Positions 53,603 through 63,318 of a stretch of 64,000 nt of DNA are shown here, piece by piece. Positions within the stretch are counted from its first letter, which is position 1. Each line of letters starts with the position of its first letter. Position numbers and translations under genes: made by a program. This DNA comes from Bacteroidetes bacterium GWC2_46_850 (lineage in GTDB: Bacteria > Bacteroidota > Bacteroidia > Bacteroidales > Dysgonomonadaceae): positions 62,001 through 126,000 of the forward strand of contig MENQ01000021.1 of assembly GCA_001768325.1 (NCBI GenBank), in the 5' to 3' direction. A model generated the notes under the pieces. It was not told where the DNA came from, did not search any database, and was given only the letters and a program-made list of their open reading frames with translations.

Positions 53603-53677
53603 TATTTTTTTTTGCTTCTTTCCCAATTCTACTTAAAGTAAAACAATTCAGCACCCTTTAAAAACCAATTTATCCCC

Positions 53678-53706
53678 TTTGTATTCATTAATATGCACTA
53701 ATATTG
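53678..53706 (+). promoter_or_regulatory. Possible promoter of the pectin susC gene
   Basis: TTTG (53678-53681), 17 bp, then TAATATTG (53699-53706; one mismatch to TAnnTTTG), with about 50 nt to the start codon. An imperfect -7 box fits a gene that depends on an activator such as the HTCS. Confidence 0.3.
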
Positions 53707-53763
53707 CAAGTGTCGCCGTAAAGTTTTTTTAATCTTCGACACAAATTTCTTAACTTAAATAAC

Positions 53764-56700
53764 ATGAATAAAATGAATGAATTTAGCATGAAAAAGAAAG
53801 TATCCATAGGTATGCTACTTTTCCTTTTTTTTTCGTTGGGCTTAACTGCTCAGGAAAAAAATATCCGCGGATCAGTGAAAGACACCTACGGTGAACCGGT
53901 TATTGGTGCAAACGTCATGGTGAAGGGAACATCCATTGGCGCTGCCACCGATATCAATGGAAACTACACACTTTCCGCACCGGCATCAGCCACAACGCTC
54001 CAGATTTCTTATATTGGCATGAAAGAGACAGAAGTCGCTATTACAGGAAGTGTAGTCAATATTGTTATGGAAGAAGATGTGTCGAGCCTCGACGAAGTTG
54101 TCGTCGTGGGGTATGGCACACAGCGTCGAAGGGATCTCACAGGATCGGTATCATCCGTGAATGCGGAAACAATTGCTGCAGTGCCTGTTGCTTCAGCCGT
54201 GGAGGCCATCACCGGAAAAATGGCAGGGGTACAGGTTCTTACCACGGAAGGATCACCCGATGCAGAGATGCGGATTCGGGTTCGAGGCGGTGGTTCAATC
54301 ACACAGAGTAACGATCCCCTCTTTATAGTGGATGGTTTCCCTGTGAGTACCATCTCTGATATCCCCCCCACAGATATTGAATCGATCGACGTATTGAAAG
54401 ATGCTTCTTCTACTGCTATTTATGGATCACGTGGAGCCAATGGTGTTGTCATTGTAACCACCAAATCGGGAAAAGCAGGCAAACTACGCCTCAGTTATAA
54501 CGCCTATTTCGGCGTAAAAAAAATTGCCAAAACGCTGGATGTGCTTTCTCCATACGATTACGCAACCTGGCAGTATGAATTAGCAGCACTCCAGGGGAAC
54601 GATGCACTTAAAAACTACAGCTCTTTCTTTGGGAACTATCAGGATCTTGACCTCTATCGAGACATACCCCACAACGATTGGCAGGATCTCACCTTTGGCC
54701 GCACCGGTACTTCCATGAACCATAGTCTAAGTCTGAATGGAGGTAGTGACAAGATGACCTATGCTTTCAACTTCTCTCATCTTTCCGATAAAGCGATCAT
54801 GGAAGGTTCTGACTACAAAAGAAACAGCATGAGCCTGAAATTAAATAACAAGCCAAACGACAAGATCACACTCGATTTCTCGATTCGATATACCGACACA
54901 CAAATAAACGGCGGTGGAGCAAATGATGCCGGGAGCACACTCGACACGGATAAAAGGCTGAAGTATTCCGTAATTTATACACCCATTCCGTTAAAAAATC
55001 TGGATGCAACTGCGGGTAGTAATGACGATGATCTGGGAAATCTTTATAATCCGCTCGTCTCTATCACCGACAATGCACGAGAGAAAACACAGAAGAGACT
55101 CAATCTGGCAGGGAGTGCCTCCTGGGAGATAATAGACAACCTGCGCCTGCGATCTGAAGCAGGATTGGATCACCAAGATGATGGTGATCAGCGATATTGG
55201 GGATTAACCACCTATTACATAAAAAATTATCCCTCGGTAGATAATCAGGGGAAACCGGCAATCCGTTTGGTAAACAGAGAAAGACAGACATTGCGAAATA
55301 CAAATACATTGAGTTATGATTTTAAAAAAATCCTCAGCGAAGATCACAGCCTGAATTTGATGGCAGGACACGAGTACATCGTTCGGAAAGGCCTTACGCT
55401 CACAGATGAGGTTCATGGATTTCCCGCTACTTTCACTGCGGACGATGCATGGAGGCTCTCCTCACAAGGTGTACCCTACACCATCGACAACTATTACAAC
55501 GAAGATGACAAACTACTCTCCTATTTTGGTCGTGCCAATTACGACTTCCAGGGTAAATATCTGCTGAGTGCGACCTTCCGTGCCGATGCTTCCTCCAAAT
55601 TTAGCAAAGAGAACCGTTGGGGATACTTTCCCTCTGCTGCAGCTGCCTGGCGTATCTCGTCTGAACCATTTATGGAAAATACAAAAAGTTGGCTCGATGA
55701 TCTTAAATTACGTGCCAGTTTTGGAACAGCCGGAAACAACAATATTCCTTCGGGTCAGCTTGTACAGATGTTTGAGTCGAGGGCTACCTCTTGGATCAAC
55801 GGATTCACGAATTATTGGGCACCATCAAAAGTCATGGCCAACCCAAATCTAAAATGGGAGACTACAGTGACAAGAAACGTGGGTCTTGACTTCACGCTGT
55901 TGGGAGGCAGACTCAGTGGAACCGTGGAAGCCTATCGCAATACAACCAGCGATCTGCTGATCGAATTCCCGGTAGCCGGCACAGGATATGATACCCAATA
56001 TCGTAACATGGGAGAAAATCAAAATCAGGGAATCGAAACCACACTGAACTGGTATGCGGTAAATAACCGGAATTTCACCCTCAGTTTAAGCGGCAACATT
56101 GGTTTTAACCGGACAGAAATACAAAGTCTGGGAATCATGAATGATTTTGGATACGACACCTATTGGGCTTCCTCTGAAATTGGATACGACTACTGGATCG
56201 CTAAAGGTGGTGCGGTTGGACAAATGTTCGGATATCACTCCGACGGAAGATACGAAGTGTCTGATTTTGAAAGATATAATGCTTCTGCCAACCGATGGAT
56301 TCTCAAGGAAGGGGTAGCGGACGCTTCTGGCGTGGTCGGTAATATTCGTCCGGGTTCCATGAAGCTGAAAGACCTTGATGATAACGGTATAGTGAATGTG
56401 GATGACCGGGAGATTATCGGGGATGCCAACCCAGTACATACAGGTGGCTTTACTATCAATTCTACCTTTCATGGGTTCGACATTTCTGCCGCCTTCAACT
56501 GGAGTTATGGTAACGACATCTACAACGCCAACAAAATTGAATTCTCTCACACCGGAAAATATCAATATCGCAATATGATCACCACGATGGAGCCCGGCAA
56601 AAGATGGACCAACCTACGGGAAGACGGGACCATCAGCAACGATCCGCAAGAGCTGGCTGCCATGAATACAAAGACTACCATGTGGTCGCCACAAACCTCC

Positions 56701-56979
56701 CGCATGCTATTCAGCGACTGGGCAGTGGAAGATGGAAGTTTCCTTCGTCTAAATACCCTCACACTGGGCTATACCATTCCCAAAACAATGCTCGCTAAAA
56801 TGAAAATCGACCAGCTACGCTTTTATGTAACCGGTTACAATGTTTTCCTTTGGACTAACTACTCCGGATATGATCCGGAAGTATCGACTGTGAGAAGGAC
56901 CAACCTCTCACCGGGCGTAGATTACTCCGCCTACCCAAAAAGTCGTCAACTCGTATTTGGCGTAAATTTGAATTTTTAA
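53764..56979 (+). CDS. SusC/RagA family TonB-linked outer membrane transporter (pectin locus)
   Basis: A 1071-residue outer membrane transporter. The signal peptide probably begins at the third Met (MKKKVSIGMLLFLFF, 53788) and is cleaved near LTAQE; the carboxypeptidase-like domain (IRGSVKDTYGEPVIGANVMV), the plug (SLDEVVVVGYGTQRRRDLTG, FIVDGFPVS, VLKDASSTAIYGSRGANGVV) and a barrel ending RQLVFGVNLNF follow. It is the first gene of the pectin uptake transcript, divergent from the HTCS, and with the SusD 18 bp downstream imports galacturonide oligomers made at the surface. Confidence 0.95.
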   Translation: MNKMNEFSMKKKVSIGMLLFLFFSLGLTAQEKNIRGSVKDTYGEPVIGANVMVKGTSIGAATDINGNYTLSAPASATTLQISYIGMKETEVAITGSVVNIVMEEDVSSLDEVVVVGYGTQRRRDLTGSVSSVNAETIAAVPVASAVEAITGKMAGVQVLTTEGSPDAEMRIRVRGGGSITQSNDPLFIVDGFPVSTISDIPPTDIESIDVLKDASSTAIYGSRGANGVVIVTTKSGKAGKLRLSYNAYFGVKKIAKTLDVLSPYDYATWQYELAALQGNDALKNYSSFFGNYQDLDLYRDIPHNDWQDLTFGRTGTSMNHSLSLNGGSDKMTYAFNFSHLSDKAIMEGSDYKRNSMSLKLNNKPNDKITLDFSIRYTDTQINGGGANDAGSTLDTDKRLKYSVIYTPIPLKNLDATAGSNDDDLGNLYNPLVSITDNAREKTQKRLNLAGSASWEIIDNLRLRSEAGLDHQDDGDQRYWGLTTYYIKNYPSVDNQGKPAIRLVNRERQTLRNTNTLSYDFKKILSEDHSLNLMAGHEYIVRKGLTLTDEVHGFPATFTADDAWRLSSQGVPYTIDNYYNEDDKLLSYFGRANYDFQGKYLLSATFRADASSKFSKENRWGYFPSAAAAWRISSEPFMENTKSWLDDLKLRASFGTAGNNNIPSGQLVQMFESRATSWINGFTNYWAPSKVMANPNLKWETTVTRNVGLDFTLLGGRLSGTVEAYRNTTSDLLIEFPVAGTGYDTQYRNMGENQNQGIETTLNWYAVNNRNFTLSLSGNIGFNRTEIQSLGIMNDFGYDTYWASSEIGYDYWIAKGGAVGQMFGYHSDGRYEVSDFERYNASANRWILKEGVADASGVVGNIRPGSMKLKDLDDNGIVNVDDREIIGDANPVHTGGFTINSTFHGFDISAAFNWSYGNDIYNANKIEFSHTGKYQYRNMITTMEPGKRWTNLREDGTISNDPQELAAMNTKTTMWSPQTSRMLFSDWAVEDGSFLRLNTLTLGYTIPKTMLAKMKIDQLRFYVTGYNVFLWTNYSGYDPEVSTVRRTNLSPGVDYSAYPKSRQLVFGVNLNF

Positions 56980-56997
56980 TCCCAAAATAAGAACAGA

Positions 56998-58764
56998 ATG
57001 AAAAATTTGATTTATATATATATGTTTGTATTATCGCTCGGAGTGATTGCCACTTCGTGTGATCTGGATGCTCCTTCCAAATCGGCTGCAGAGGGTTCGG
57101 TTGTACTGTCCATTGAGGCACTGGCTGAAGGTGCGGTGATGGGGATTCATCAATCATTCGGGGAAACCAATTCCTATCGCGGACGTTTTCTTCCTTATTA
57201 TGGAATTAACAGTGATGTGGAGTGGATCAACGGCATTGACCCTACACAACTTAATGACGCAGGGAAGTATGAACTCTCCACTTATGCCGCCACACCCGGC
57301 AACACACAAATGAACACCGATAACAATGCATGGGCTAAATTCTATGAAGGCATTGAACGTGCGAACAAAGCAATTGAGGGGTTGCGTGCATACGGCAACG
57401 TGGCGGAAAATTCCAGAATGGCCCAACTGCTGGGTGAAGCGCTTACGCTGCGTGCAGTAATCTACCTCGATCTGGTAAAAGCATGGGGTGATGTGCCGGC
57501 ACGCTTTGAACCAATCACGACTGAAACACTTTACATGCCGCGAAGTGACCGTGACGTGATCTACAAACAACTGCTGGCTGATCTCGATGAAGCAGAGGAG
57601 CTGGTTGCATGGCCCAATGAGACCGACATCACCGCGAGCACCGAAAGGGTAAACAAATCATTCGTAAAAGGTCTGATGGCCCGTATAGCACTTTATGCCG
57701 GTGGCTACTCGCAAAGAGCTGACGGAATACGCCGAAGTAACGATCCTGAACTAAGCGCAGAAAAGATGTATGCACTGGCAAAAGAAAAAACAATAGAGGT
57801 AATTCAGGGAGGGTACAACAAACTCGGTTCATTTGAGGATAATTTCAGGCTCCTGTGTCAGGACGATGTGACAGCAGGCAAGGAGTCACTCTGGGAAATA
57901 CCTTTCTCCGCAGGCCGTGGCCGTGTATTGTTCACGTTGGGTGTACAGCATAGGGCGATAGATCAATATACCGGACAGAACAAAGGTGGAACCAACGGTC
58001 CATTGCCTCATCTATTTTACGACTACGACGTGGAAGATCTCCGCAGAGATATAACCTGTGTTCCCTATGAATGGTCGAATGCCAACCCAAGTCATCAGCA
58101 GCTCAGGAAAATCAGCAACTGGTGCTTTGGTAAGCTCCGTTATGAATGGATGAACCGCTATGTGACATCCACAAACGACGATGGGATCAACTGGCAATAT
58201 ATGCGACTGGCGGATGTATACCTGATGGCTGCTGAAGCAATCAACGAACTGGAAGGACCCGCTGCAGCAGCTCCGTATCTGAAGCCTGTCCTCGACAGGG
58301 TTCTTCCGACTGAAAAAGTAACCGCTTATATGTCGCAGGTGACTGCAAGTAAAAGTACTTTCTTCAATGCGATCGTAGATCAACGGGCACTTGAGTTTGC
58401 CGGAGAGAGCCTTCGGAAAGCTGATCTCATTCGCTGGAATCTGCTAAAAACCAAACTCGATGAAGCGAAGGTAAAAATGACGCAGCTTATCAACAGAGAA
58501 GGGAATTATGCTGATCTTCCTGAAAAACTTTACTACAAACTTGCAGATGATAACGAGACACTCATTATCTACGGACTTAATCACGGAGATAATGATGCCA
58601 TGGGAGCCAGTCTCAATTACGAAAGCAGTGTCACTTGGTTCAATAAGAGTCATATCTCCACTGAACTCATCAATGCACTTTATCAGAAGGATCCGGATCA
58701 AAATCAATTCTGGCCTATCTGGCAGACATTTATAGACAGCAGTAACGGACAATTAACAAACTAA
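56998..58764 (+). CDS. SusD/RagB family nutrient-binding outer membrane lipoprotein (pectin locus)
   Basis: A 588-residue lipoprotein; the leader ends VIATSCDLDAPSK with the lipidated Cys. It keeps the SusD framework: AWAKFYEGIERANKAIEGL, AVIYLDLVKAWGDVPARF, and the RagB part RLADVYLMAAEAINELEG with IVDQRALEFAGESLRKADLIRWN. It forms the lid of the preceding SusC and should bind pectin fragments. The protein encoded 5 bp downstream likely cooperates as a second surface binder. Confidence 0.94.
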   Translation: MKNLIYIYMFVLSLGVIATSCDLDAPSKSAAEGSVVLSIEALAEGAVMGIHQSFGETNSYRGRFLPYYGINSDVEWINGIDPTQLNDAGKYELSTYAATPGNTQMNTDNNAWAKFYEGIERANKAIEGLRAYGNVAENSRMAQLLGEALTLRAVIYLDLVKAWGDVPARFEPITTETLYMPRSDRDVIYKQLLADLDEAEELVAWPNETDITASTERVNKSFVKGLMARIALYAGGYSQRADGIRRSNDPELSAEKMYALAKEKTIEVIQGGYNKLGSFEDNFRLLCQDDVTAGKESLWEIPFSAGRGRVLFTLGVQHRAIDQYTGQNKGGTNGPLPHLFYDYDVEDLRRDITCVPYEWSNANPSHQQLRKISNWCFGKLRYEWMNRYVTSTNDDGINWQYMRLADVYLMAAEAINELEGPAAAAPYLKPVLDRVLPTEKVTAYMSQVTASKSTFFNAIVDQRALEFAGESLRKADLIRWNLLKTKLDEAKVKMTQLINREGNYADLPEKLYYKLADDNETLIIYGLNHGDNDAMGASLNYESSVTWFNKSHISTELINALYQKDPDQNQFWPIWQTFIDSSNGQLTN

Positions 58765-58768
58765 TCAC

Positions 58769-60319
58769 ATGAGACGAAAAATACATACTCACTTATTCGC
58801 ACTCTGCGCCATGCTTCTGCTCAACTTCAGTTGCACTGACGACAGAGCTGAAGAACTTATATCAGTCGAATACGACAGGCTGTTCTCCCCCATCAAAATT
58901 GAATCATTTATCATCAACCGTACCGACGCACGATTGAGCTGGACCATCAACAGGGATGCGGAATCATATACCTTGGAGGTATTTGCGGACGACAGCCTCT
59001 CTTTTACGGGCACTCCGGTGAGAAACTATGAGGGGGTAACCGGTGACCAACTTCCCTTCTATATCAGGGATCTGGATGGTGAAACACAGTACTCTGTACG
59101 GATCAAGTCGGTTGCTACCGGCAAAAACGAATCAAAATGGAGCGGGGTAACGTTTAAAACAGGTACTGAAAATATTTTTCAACCTTTTCTGGATGAAGAT
59201 GTAGCAGCTACCTCCGTCACGCTCCGCTGGATACCGGGAAGGGCGCTTACTGCCATCACGCTTAAACCGGGTGCAATAACCCACACGGTCACAGCGGCAG
59301 AAGTCGCTACTGGCAGCGCTACCATTGAAGGACTTACCGGTGAAACCACCTATATAGCTACCTTACACAATGGTGCAAAGATCCGCGGAGTCATGGAGTT
59401 TATGACACTCGTGGATATAGGAAACGCTATTCCAGTACATCCAGAAGATGATTTCCATGCATTGCTGGCTTCTGCAAAAGAGGGAGATGCCTTTGCTCTC
59501 TTTCCCGGAACCTATGGATCGGCGAGTAAGTTTTCTGTAAATAAAAATATCGAAATCAAAGGGGTTTATCCCTTCAACAAACCGGTGTTAAATGGTTATA
59601 TTTCATTGGAGGATGGAGCTGCATTACTCCTGAAGGATGTGACTCTTGACGGAACTGGACTAGCCGATGGGAATCAGTCTGTTGTTTTTAACACTGCAGG
59701 CTTAAATTACGGCGATTTGAGAATAGAGGGTTGTGAAATAAAAAACTATGTAAAAGGACTCTACTATTTGAATGTTGCCTCGATCGTTGAATCAATCACG
59801 ATTAATAATTGTCTGATTTACAATATAGAATGTAACGGCGGCGATTTTATGGATTCCCGTGCAGGAGCAATCAAAACAATTACACTTTCAAACTCAACTG
59901 TCTATAAGAGTGTCCTGGCACGCGACTTCATACGATACGATGATAAATCCTCTTCATTCCCCGGAATAACGTCAAAAATATTTGTGAATCACAACACATT
60001 GTATGGCGTGGCCAATGGTGGGAAAAGATTGTTATACGTACGGTTTAAGGGGACTGATATTTCCTTTACAAACAATATTGTGGCTGAAACAACGGCAATA
60101 TTCTCAAATCAGACCAGCACAGCAGTTCCAACCTTTGGAAATAACAATTACTTCAATGCTCCCGGGTTGTTTACCGGGGGAAGTACATCATCGCTGATCT
60201 TTGATGATTCAGCTTCAAGCGAAAATCCGGGATTTGTAAATGCAACCAATGGCGATTTCACTGTAACAAACGAATTGTTGAAAGCCAAAAGCACCGGAGA
60301 TCCCCGTTGGGTGCAGTAA
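58769..60319 (+). CDS. DUF4957/DUF5123 beta-helix surface lipoprotein
   Basis: A 516-residue lipoprotein (leader LLLNFSCTDDRAEE). Residues about 45-135 form a fibronectin type III domain (IIDRTDARLSWTINRDAESY-like start, then YSVRIKSVATGKNESKW), and a second, weaker one follows to about 210. Residues about 220-510 are a right-handed beta-helix with DUF4957 and DUF5123 character (LFPGTYGSASKFSVNKNIEI, ITINNCLIYN, NHNTLYGVANGG). Proteins of this class occupy the SusE/F position of pectin loci in Bacteroidota and bind the polymer at the cell surface; they may keep a lyase-like fold without activity. Spacing of 5 bp to susD shows co-translation. Confidence 0.82.
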   Translation: MRRKIHTHLFALCAMLLLNFSCTDDRAEELISVEYDRLFSPIKIESFIINRTDARLSWTINRDAESYTLEVFADDSLSFTGTPVRNYEGVTGDQLPFYIRDLDGETQYSVRIKSVATGKNESKWSGVTFKTGTENIFQPFLDEDVAATSVTLRWIPGRALTAITLKPGAITHTVTAAEVATGSATIEGLTGETTYIATLHNGAKIRGVMEFMTLVDIGNAIPVHPEDDFHALLASAKEGDAFALFPGTYGSASKFSVNKNIEIKGVYPFNKPVLNGYISLEDGAALLLKDVTLDGTGLADGNQSVVFNTAGLNYGDLRIEGCEIKNYVKGLYYLNVASIVESITINNCLIYNIECNGGDFMDSRAGAIKTITLSNSTVYKSVLARDFIRYDDKSSSFPGITSKIFVNHNTLYGVANGGKRLLYVRFKGTDISFTNNIVAETTAIFSNQTSTAVPTFGNNNYFNAPGLFTGGSTSSLIFDDSASSENPGFVNATNGDFTVTNELLKAKSTGDPRWVQ

Positions 60320-60332
60320 TCCATCACGCCTT

Positions 60333-60375
60333 ATCCGTTTAAATTAACCCTTTCACCGGGCTAATTTAAACGGAT
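60333..60375 (+). terminator. Hairpin between the surface-protein genes and the pectinase genes
   Basis: Perfect 14-bp arms (60333-60346 and 60362-60375, ATCCGTTTAAATTA) extended by CCC/GGG after one mismatch. No T run follows, so partial termination or 3'-end protection of the susCD transcript is more likely than full termination. Confidence 0.5.
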
Positions 60376-60407
60376 TGCGTCAAATAAAAAAGTAAAAACC
60401 ATAACTG

Positions 60408-62084
60408 ATGAAACAAAATTTGTCACTGCTTTTATTGGCATTCATAATCCTGTCGTGCAGCAACAGTACGACGGATAAATTGTCTTACAAATATGAATAT
60501 CTATACGAAGATCTGCCCTTCGAGATGCCGCGGATTGATGTACCTCTCTTTCCGAAGCAGCGCGTTAATCTGCTGGATTTTGGCGGTAATCCCGACGGTG
60601 TAACCCTGAATACAGAAGCGTTTGCCAAAGCAATGCAGGAGTTATCCGAAAAAGGCGGAGGAACCCTGGTCGTTCCAAAAGGAATCTGGTTTACAGGACC
60701 CATCGTCTTTGCATCGAACATCGAAATGCATCTGGAAAAAGGGGCTTTGATCCTGTTTTCTCCCGATAAAACGCTTTATCCTTTGGTGAAAACAATTTTC
60801 GAAGGATTAGAAACACGTCGCTGCCAGTCTCCCATTTCAGGGAGAAACCTGGAAAACATTGCCATCACCGGGGAAGGCTCCATCAATGGATCGGGTGAAG
60901 CATGGCGGCCGCTGAAAAAAGGAAAGGTATCGGAAAGCCACTGGAAAAATGTAACTTCGTCAGGTGGCGTGGTGAGAGGAGATGATTACTGGTTCCCATC
61001 AGAAGGTGCACTAAAAGGGCATGAGATGAGTGATATGAACGTACCAAGGCAAAATATGACAGAGGAGGAATGGCTGGAAATCAAGGATTTTCTGCGTCCG
61101 GTCATGGTCAGCTTCATTGAATGTAAAAATGTATACCTGCAGGGTGTTCTGTTCGAAAACTCACCCGCCTGGAATATTCATCCCTTACTGTGTGAGAATG
61201 TGATCATCGATGGCATTTTCGCTCGCAATCCGGGATATTCACAAAACGGTGACGGTCTCGATCTGGAGTCCTGCAAAAACAGCATCATCGTGAATTCTCT
61301 CTTTGATGTGGGTGACGATGCCATCTGCATCAAATCGGGGAAAGATGAGGAGGGACGCTTGAGGGGTCGCCCCACCGAGAATGTGATCGTGGAAAACTGC
61401 AAGGTTTTTCAGGGACATGGCGGCTTCGTGGTGGGTAGCGAGATGTCGGGAGGTGTGAAAAATATCTCGGTAAAAAATTGCCAGTTCCTGGGAACGGATG
61501 TCGGTTTACGTTTCAAAAGCAACCGTGGCCGAGGAGGTGTAGTCGAAAATATTTACATCTCTGATATATACATGTTTAATATCGTTACCGATTCTTTCCT
61601 GTTCGACCTGTTTTACGGTGGAAAATCAGCTTCGGAAGCACTGGCCGATGGCGATGTTACCCCGGCAGAAGAACAGTCAATTCCGGTCACGGATGAAACC
61701 CCGGTATTCAGGAACATCTATGTAAAGGACCTGGTATCGAGAAATGCCCGTCGTGCCATGTTCTTCAACGGGCTTCCGGAGATGAACATCGAAAACATCA
61801 ACCTGGAAAATGCATTCATTACCGCCCGCTATGGCGCAGAGTTTTCAGAATCGAAGGATATCAGTCTTAAAAACGTACATGTTATTCCCGAGGAAGGAGC
61901 GGCCTACCTCTTCCATAACGTGAAAAACTTTAAGGCGGAAGGACTTGCCTATACCATGAGCAATGGTGAGAAGGTAGCAAAAATCTCCGGCACCGCCACT
62001 TCAGGATTGCATCTTTCGGGATTGCCGGAAGAAGAAGTGGATATTGCAACTGATGTGACCAAAAAATCGGTTGAATTTAATTAA
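60408..62084 (+). CDS. GH28 family polygalacturonase lipoprotein
   Basis: A 558-residue lipoprotein (leader FIILSCSNSTTD) with a right-handed parallel beta-helix. All GH28 active-site motifs are present: NGDGLD (Asn280-Asp282), GDDAICIKSG (Asp303, Asp304), GHGG (His337) and RFK (Arg368, Lys370). It hydrolyses alpha-1,4 bonds between galacturonate units; the extra segments (about 165-230) suggest an exo-acting or side-chain tolerant form, which is inference. As a lipoprotein it acts on the surface or in the periplasm and supplies monomers or short oligomers to the GH105 enzyme and to UxaC. Confidence 0.93.
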   Translation: MKQNLSLLLLAFIILSCSNSTTDKLSYKYEYLYEDLPFEMPRIDVPLFPKQRVNLLDFGGNPDGVTLNTEAFAKAMQELSEKGGGTLVVPKGIWFTGPIVFASNIEMHLEKGALILFSPDKTLYPLVKTIFEGLETRRCQSPISGRNLENIAITGEGSINGSGEAWRPLKKGKVSESHWKNVTSSGGVVRGDDYWFPSEGALKGHEMSDMNVPRQNMTEEEWLEIKDFLRPVMVSFIECKNVYLQGVLFENSPAWNIHPLLCENVIIDGIFARNPGYSQNGDGLDLESCKNSIIVNSLFDVGDDAICIKSGKDEEGRLRGRPTENVIVENCKVFQGHGGFVVGSEMSGGVKNISVKNCQFLGTDVGLRFKSNRGRGGVVENIYISDIYMFNIVTDSFLFDLFYGGKSASEALADGDVTPAEEQSIPVTDETPVFRNIYVKDLVSRNARRAMFFNGLPEMNIENINLENAFITARYGAEFSESKDISLKNVHVIPEEGAAYLFHNVKNFKAEGLAYTMSNGEKVAKISGTATSGLHLSGLPEEEVDIATDVTKKSVEFN

Positions 62085-62101
62085 TTTGTAAAATTACCAA
62101 C

Positions 62102-63292
62102 ATGATGAAAAACGTATATTTTATTCTGTCAATTGCGATGATCACTCTTGCACAATGCACAGGTAGTAAGCAAGATAAATCGGAGACAAAACCATATTAT
62201 GTAAGGATGGCCGACTCGGAAATACAACGCAATCCGGAAAGCTGGATGGTTGACTTTTCGAAGAATATCAAGTGGAACTACACACATGGGTTGGAGTTGC
62301 AGGCGATGATCCAGGCATCTGAGAAGAGCGGTAATGAAAAATATTACAACTATGCCGAAAATTATGCCGACACGATGGTGAACGAAGACGGCACCATCAA
62401 GACTTATACGCTGGAGCGGTACAACATTGATCACGTCAATCCCGGGAAGATATTGTTTCCCATATACAAGAAAACCCAAAATCCAAAATACCTGAAAGCA
62501 TTGCAGTTGCTCAGGAGTCAGATGGAAACACATCCGCGTATCTCCAACGGAGGGTTCTGGCATAAGCAGATTTATCCGCATCAGGTATGGCTCGACGGAT
62601 TGTACATGGCTTCCCCTTTCCTGGCAGAATATGGCAAGACCTTCAATGAACCGGCACTCTTCGATGAAGTGGCGTTGCAGCTTACAACGGCCTACGATGA
62701 TCTGATCGATCAAGAGAGCGGACTGCTCTATCATGGTTGGGACGAAAGCCGCCAGCAGCGCTGGGCTGATCCCGTGACCGGGAAATCACCCCACTTCTGG
62801 TCGAGAAGCATCGGCTGGTACATGATGGCCATGGTAGACGTGCTGGATTTCATGCCCGCTGATCATCCGAAAAGAGAAGAAATCATCACGATACTGAACA
62901 AGGTCTCCGCCGCTATAGAAAAACAGCGTGATCCCGAAACCGGAATGTGGTATCAGGTGACAAACCTTCCCGACAGGGAAGGAAATTACCTGGAATCGTC
63001 CGGCTCCATCATGTTCATCTACAGCTGGGTGAAAGGAGCCCAAAAAGGATACCTCCCCAAGGAATACCTGGAAAAAGGAGAAAAGGCCTTTACACAGTTT
63101 GTTGCCCGCTTTATCAGAGAGAATACCGATGGAACCATATCGGTCACCGACGTATGCTCCGTCGCCGGCCTGGGCGGGGAACAGAGATACCGTGACGGCA
63201 GCTTCGAGTATTATATATCTGAACCGGTGAGAGATGATGACCCAAAGGCAGTGGGCCCGTTTATCATGACTGGTGTCTTGTTGGATAAGTAA
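62102..63292 (+). CDS. GH105 family unsaturated rhamnogalacturonyl/galacturonyl hydrolase
   Basis: A 396-residue protein with a lipoprotein-like leader ([13 protein letters not shown]). It has the (alpha/alpha)6 barrel motifs of the YteR/YesR family: [15 protein letters not shown], with the catalytic Asp155, [10 protein letters not shown] before it, then [17 protein letters not shown] and [13 protein letters not shown]. The enzyme removes the 4,5-unsaturated uronate from the non-reducing end of lyase products, so it complements the pectate lyase encoded next. Spacing of 17 bp to the GH28 gene indicates a shared transcript. Confidence 0.93.
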   Translation: MMKNVYFILSIAMITLAQCTGSKQDKSETKPYYVRMADSEIQRNPESWMVDFSKNIKWNYTHGLELQAMIQASEKSGNEKYYNYAENYADTMVNEDGTIKTYTLERYNIDHVNPGKILFPIYKKTQNPKYLKALQLLRSQMETHPRISNGGFWHKQIYPHQVWLDGLYMASPFLAEYGKTFNEPALFDEVALQLTTAYDDLIDQESGLLYHGWDESRQQRWADPVTGKSPHFWSRSIGWYMMAMVDVLDFMPADHPKREEIITILNKVSAAIEKQRDPETGMWYQVTNLPDREGNYLESSGSIMFIYSWVKGAQKGYLPKEYLEKGEKAFTQFVARFIRENTDGTISVTDVCSVAGLGGEQRYRDGSFEYYISEPVRDDDPKAVGPFIMTGVLLDK

Positions 63293-63318
63293 ATAAAAAT
63301 TACAACCTTTGCCTGATC

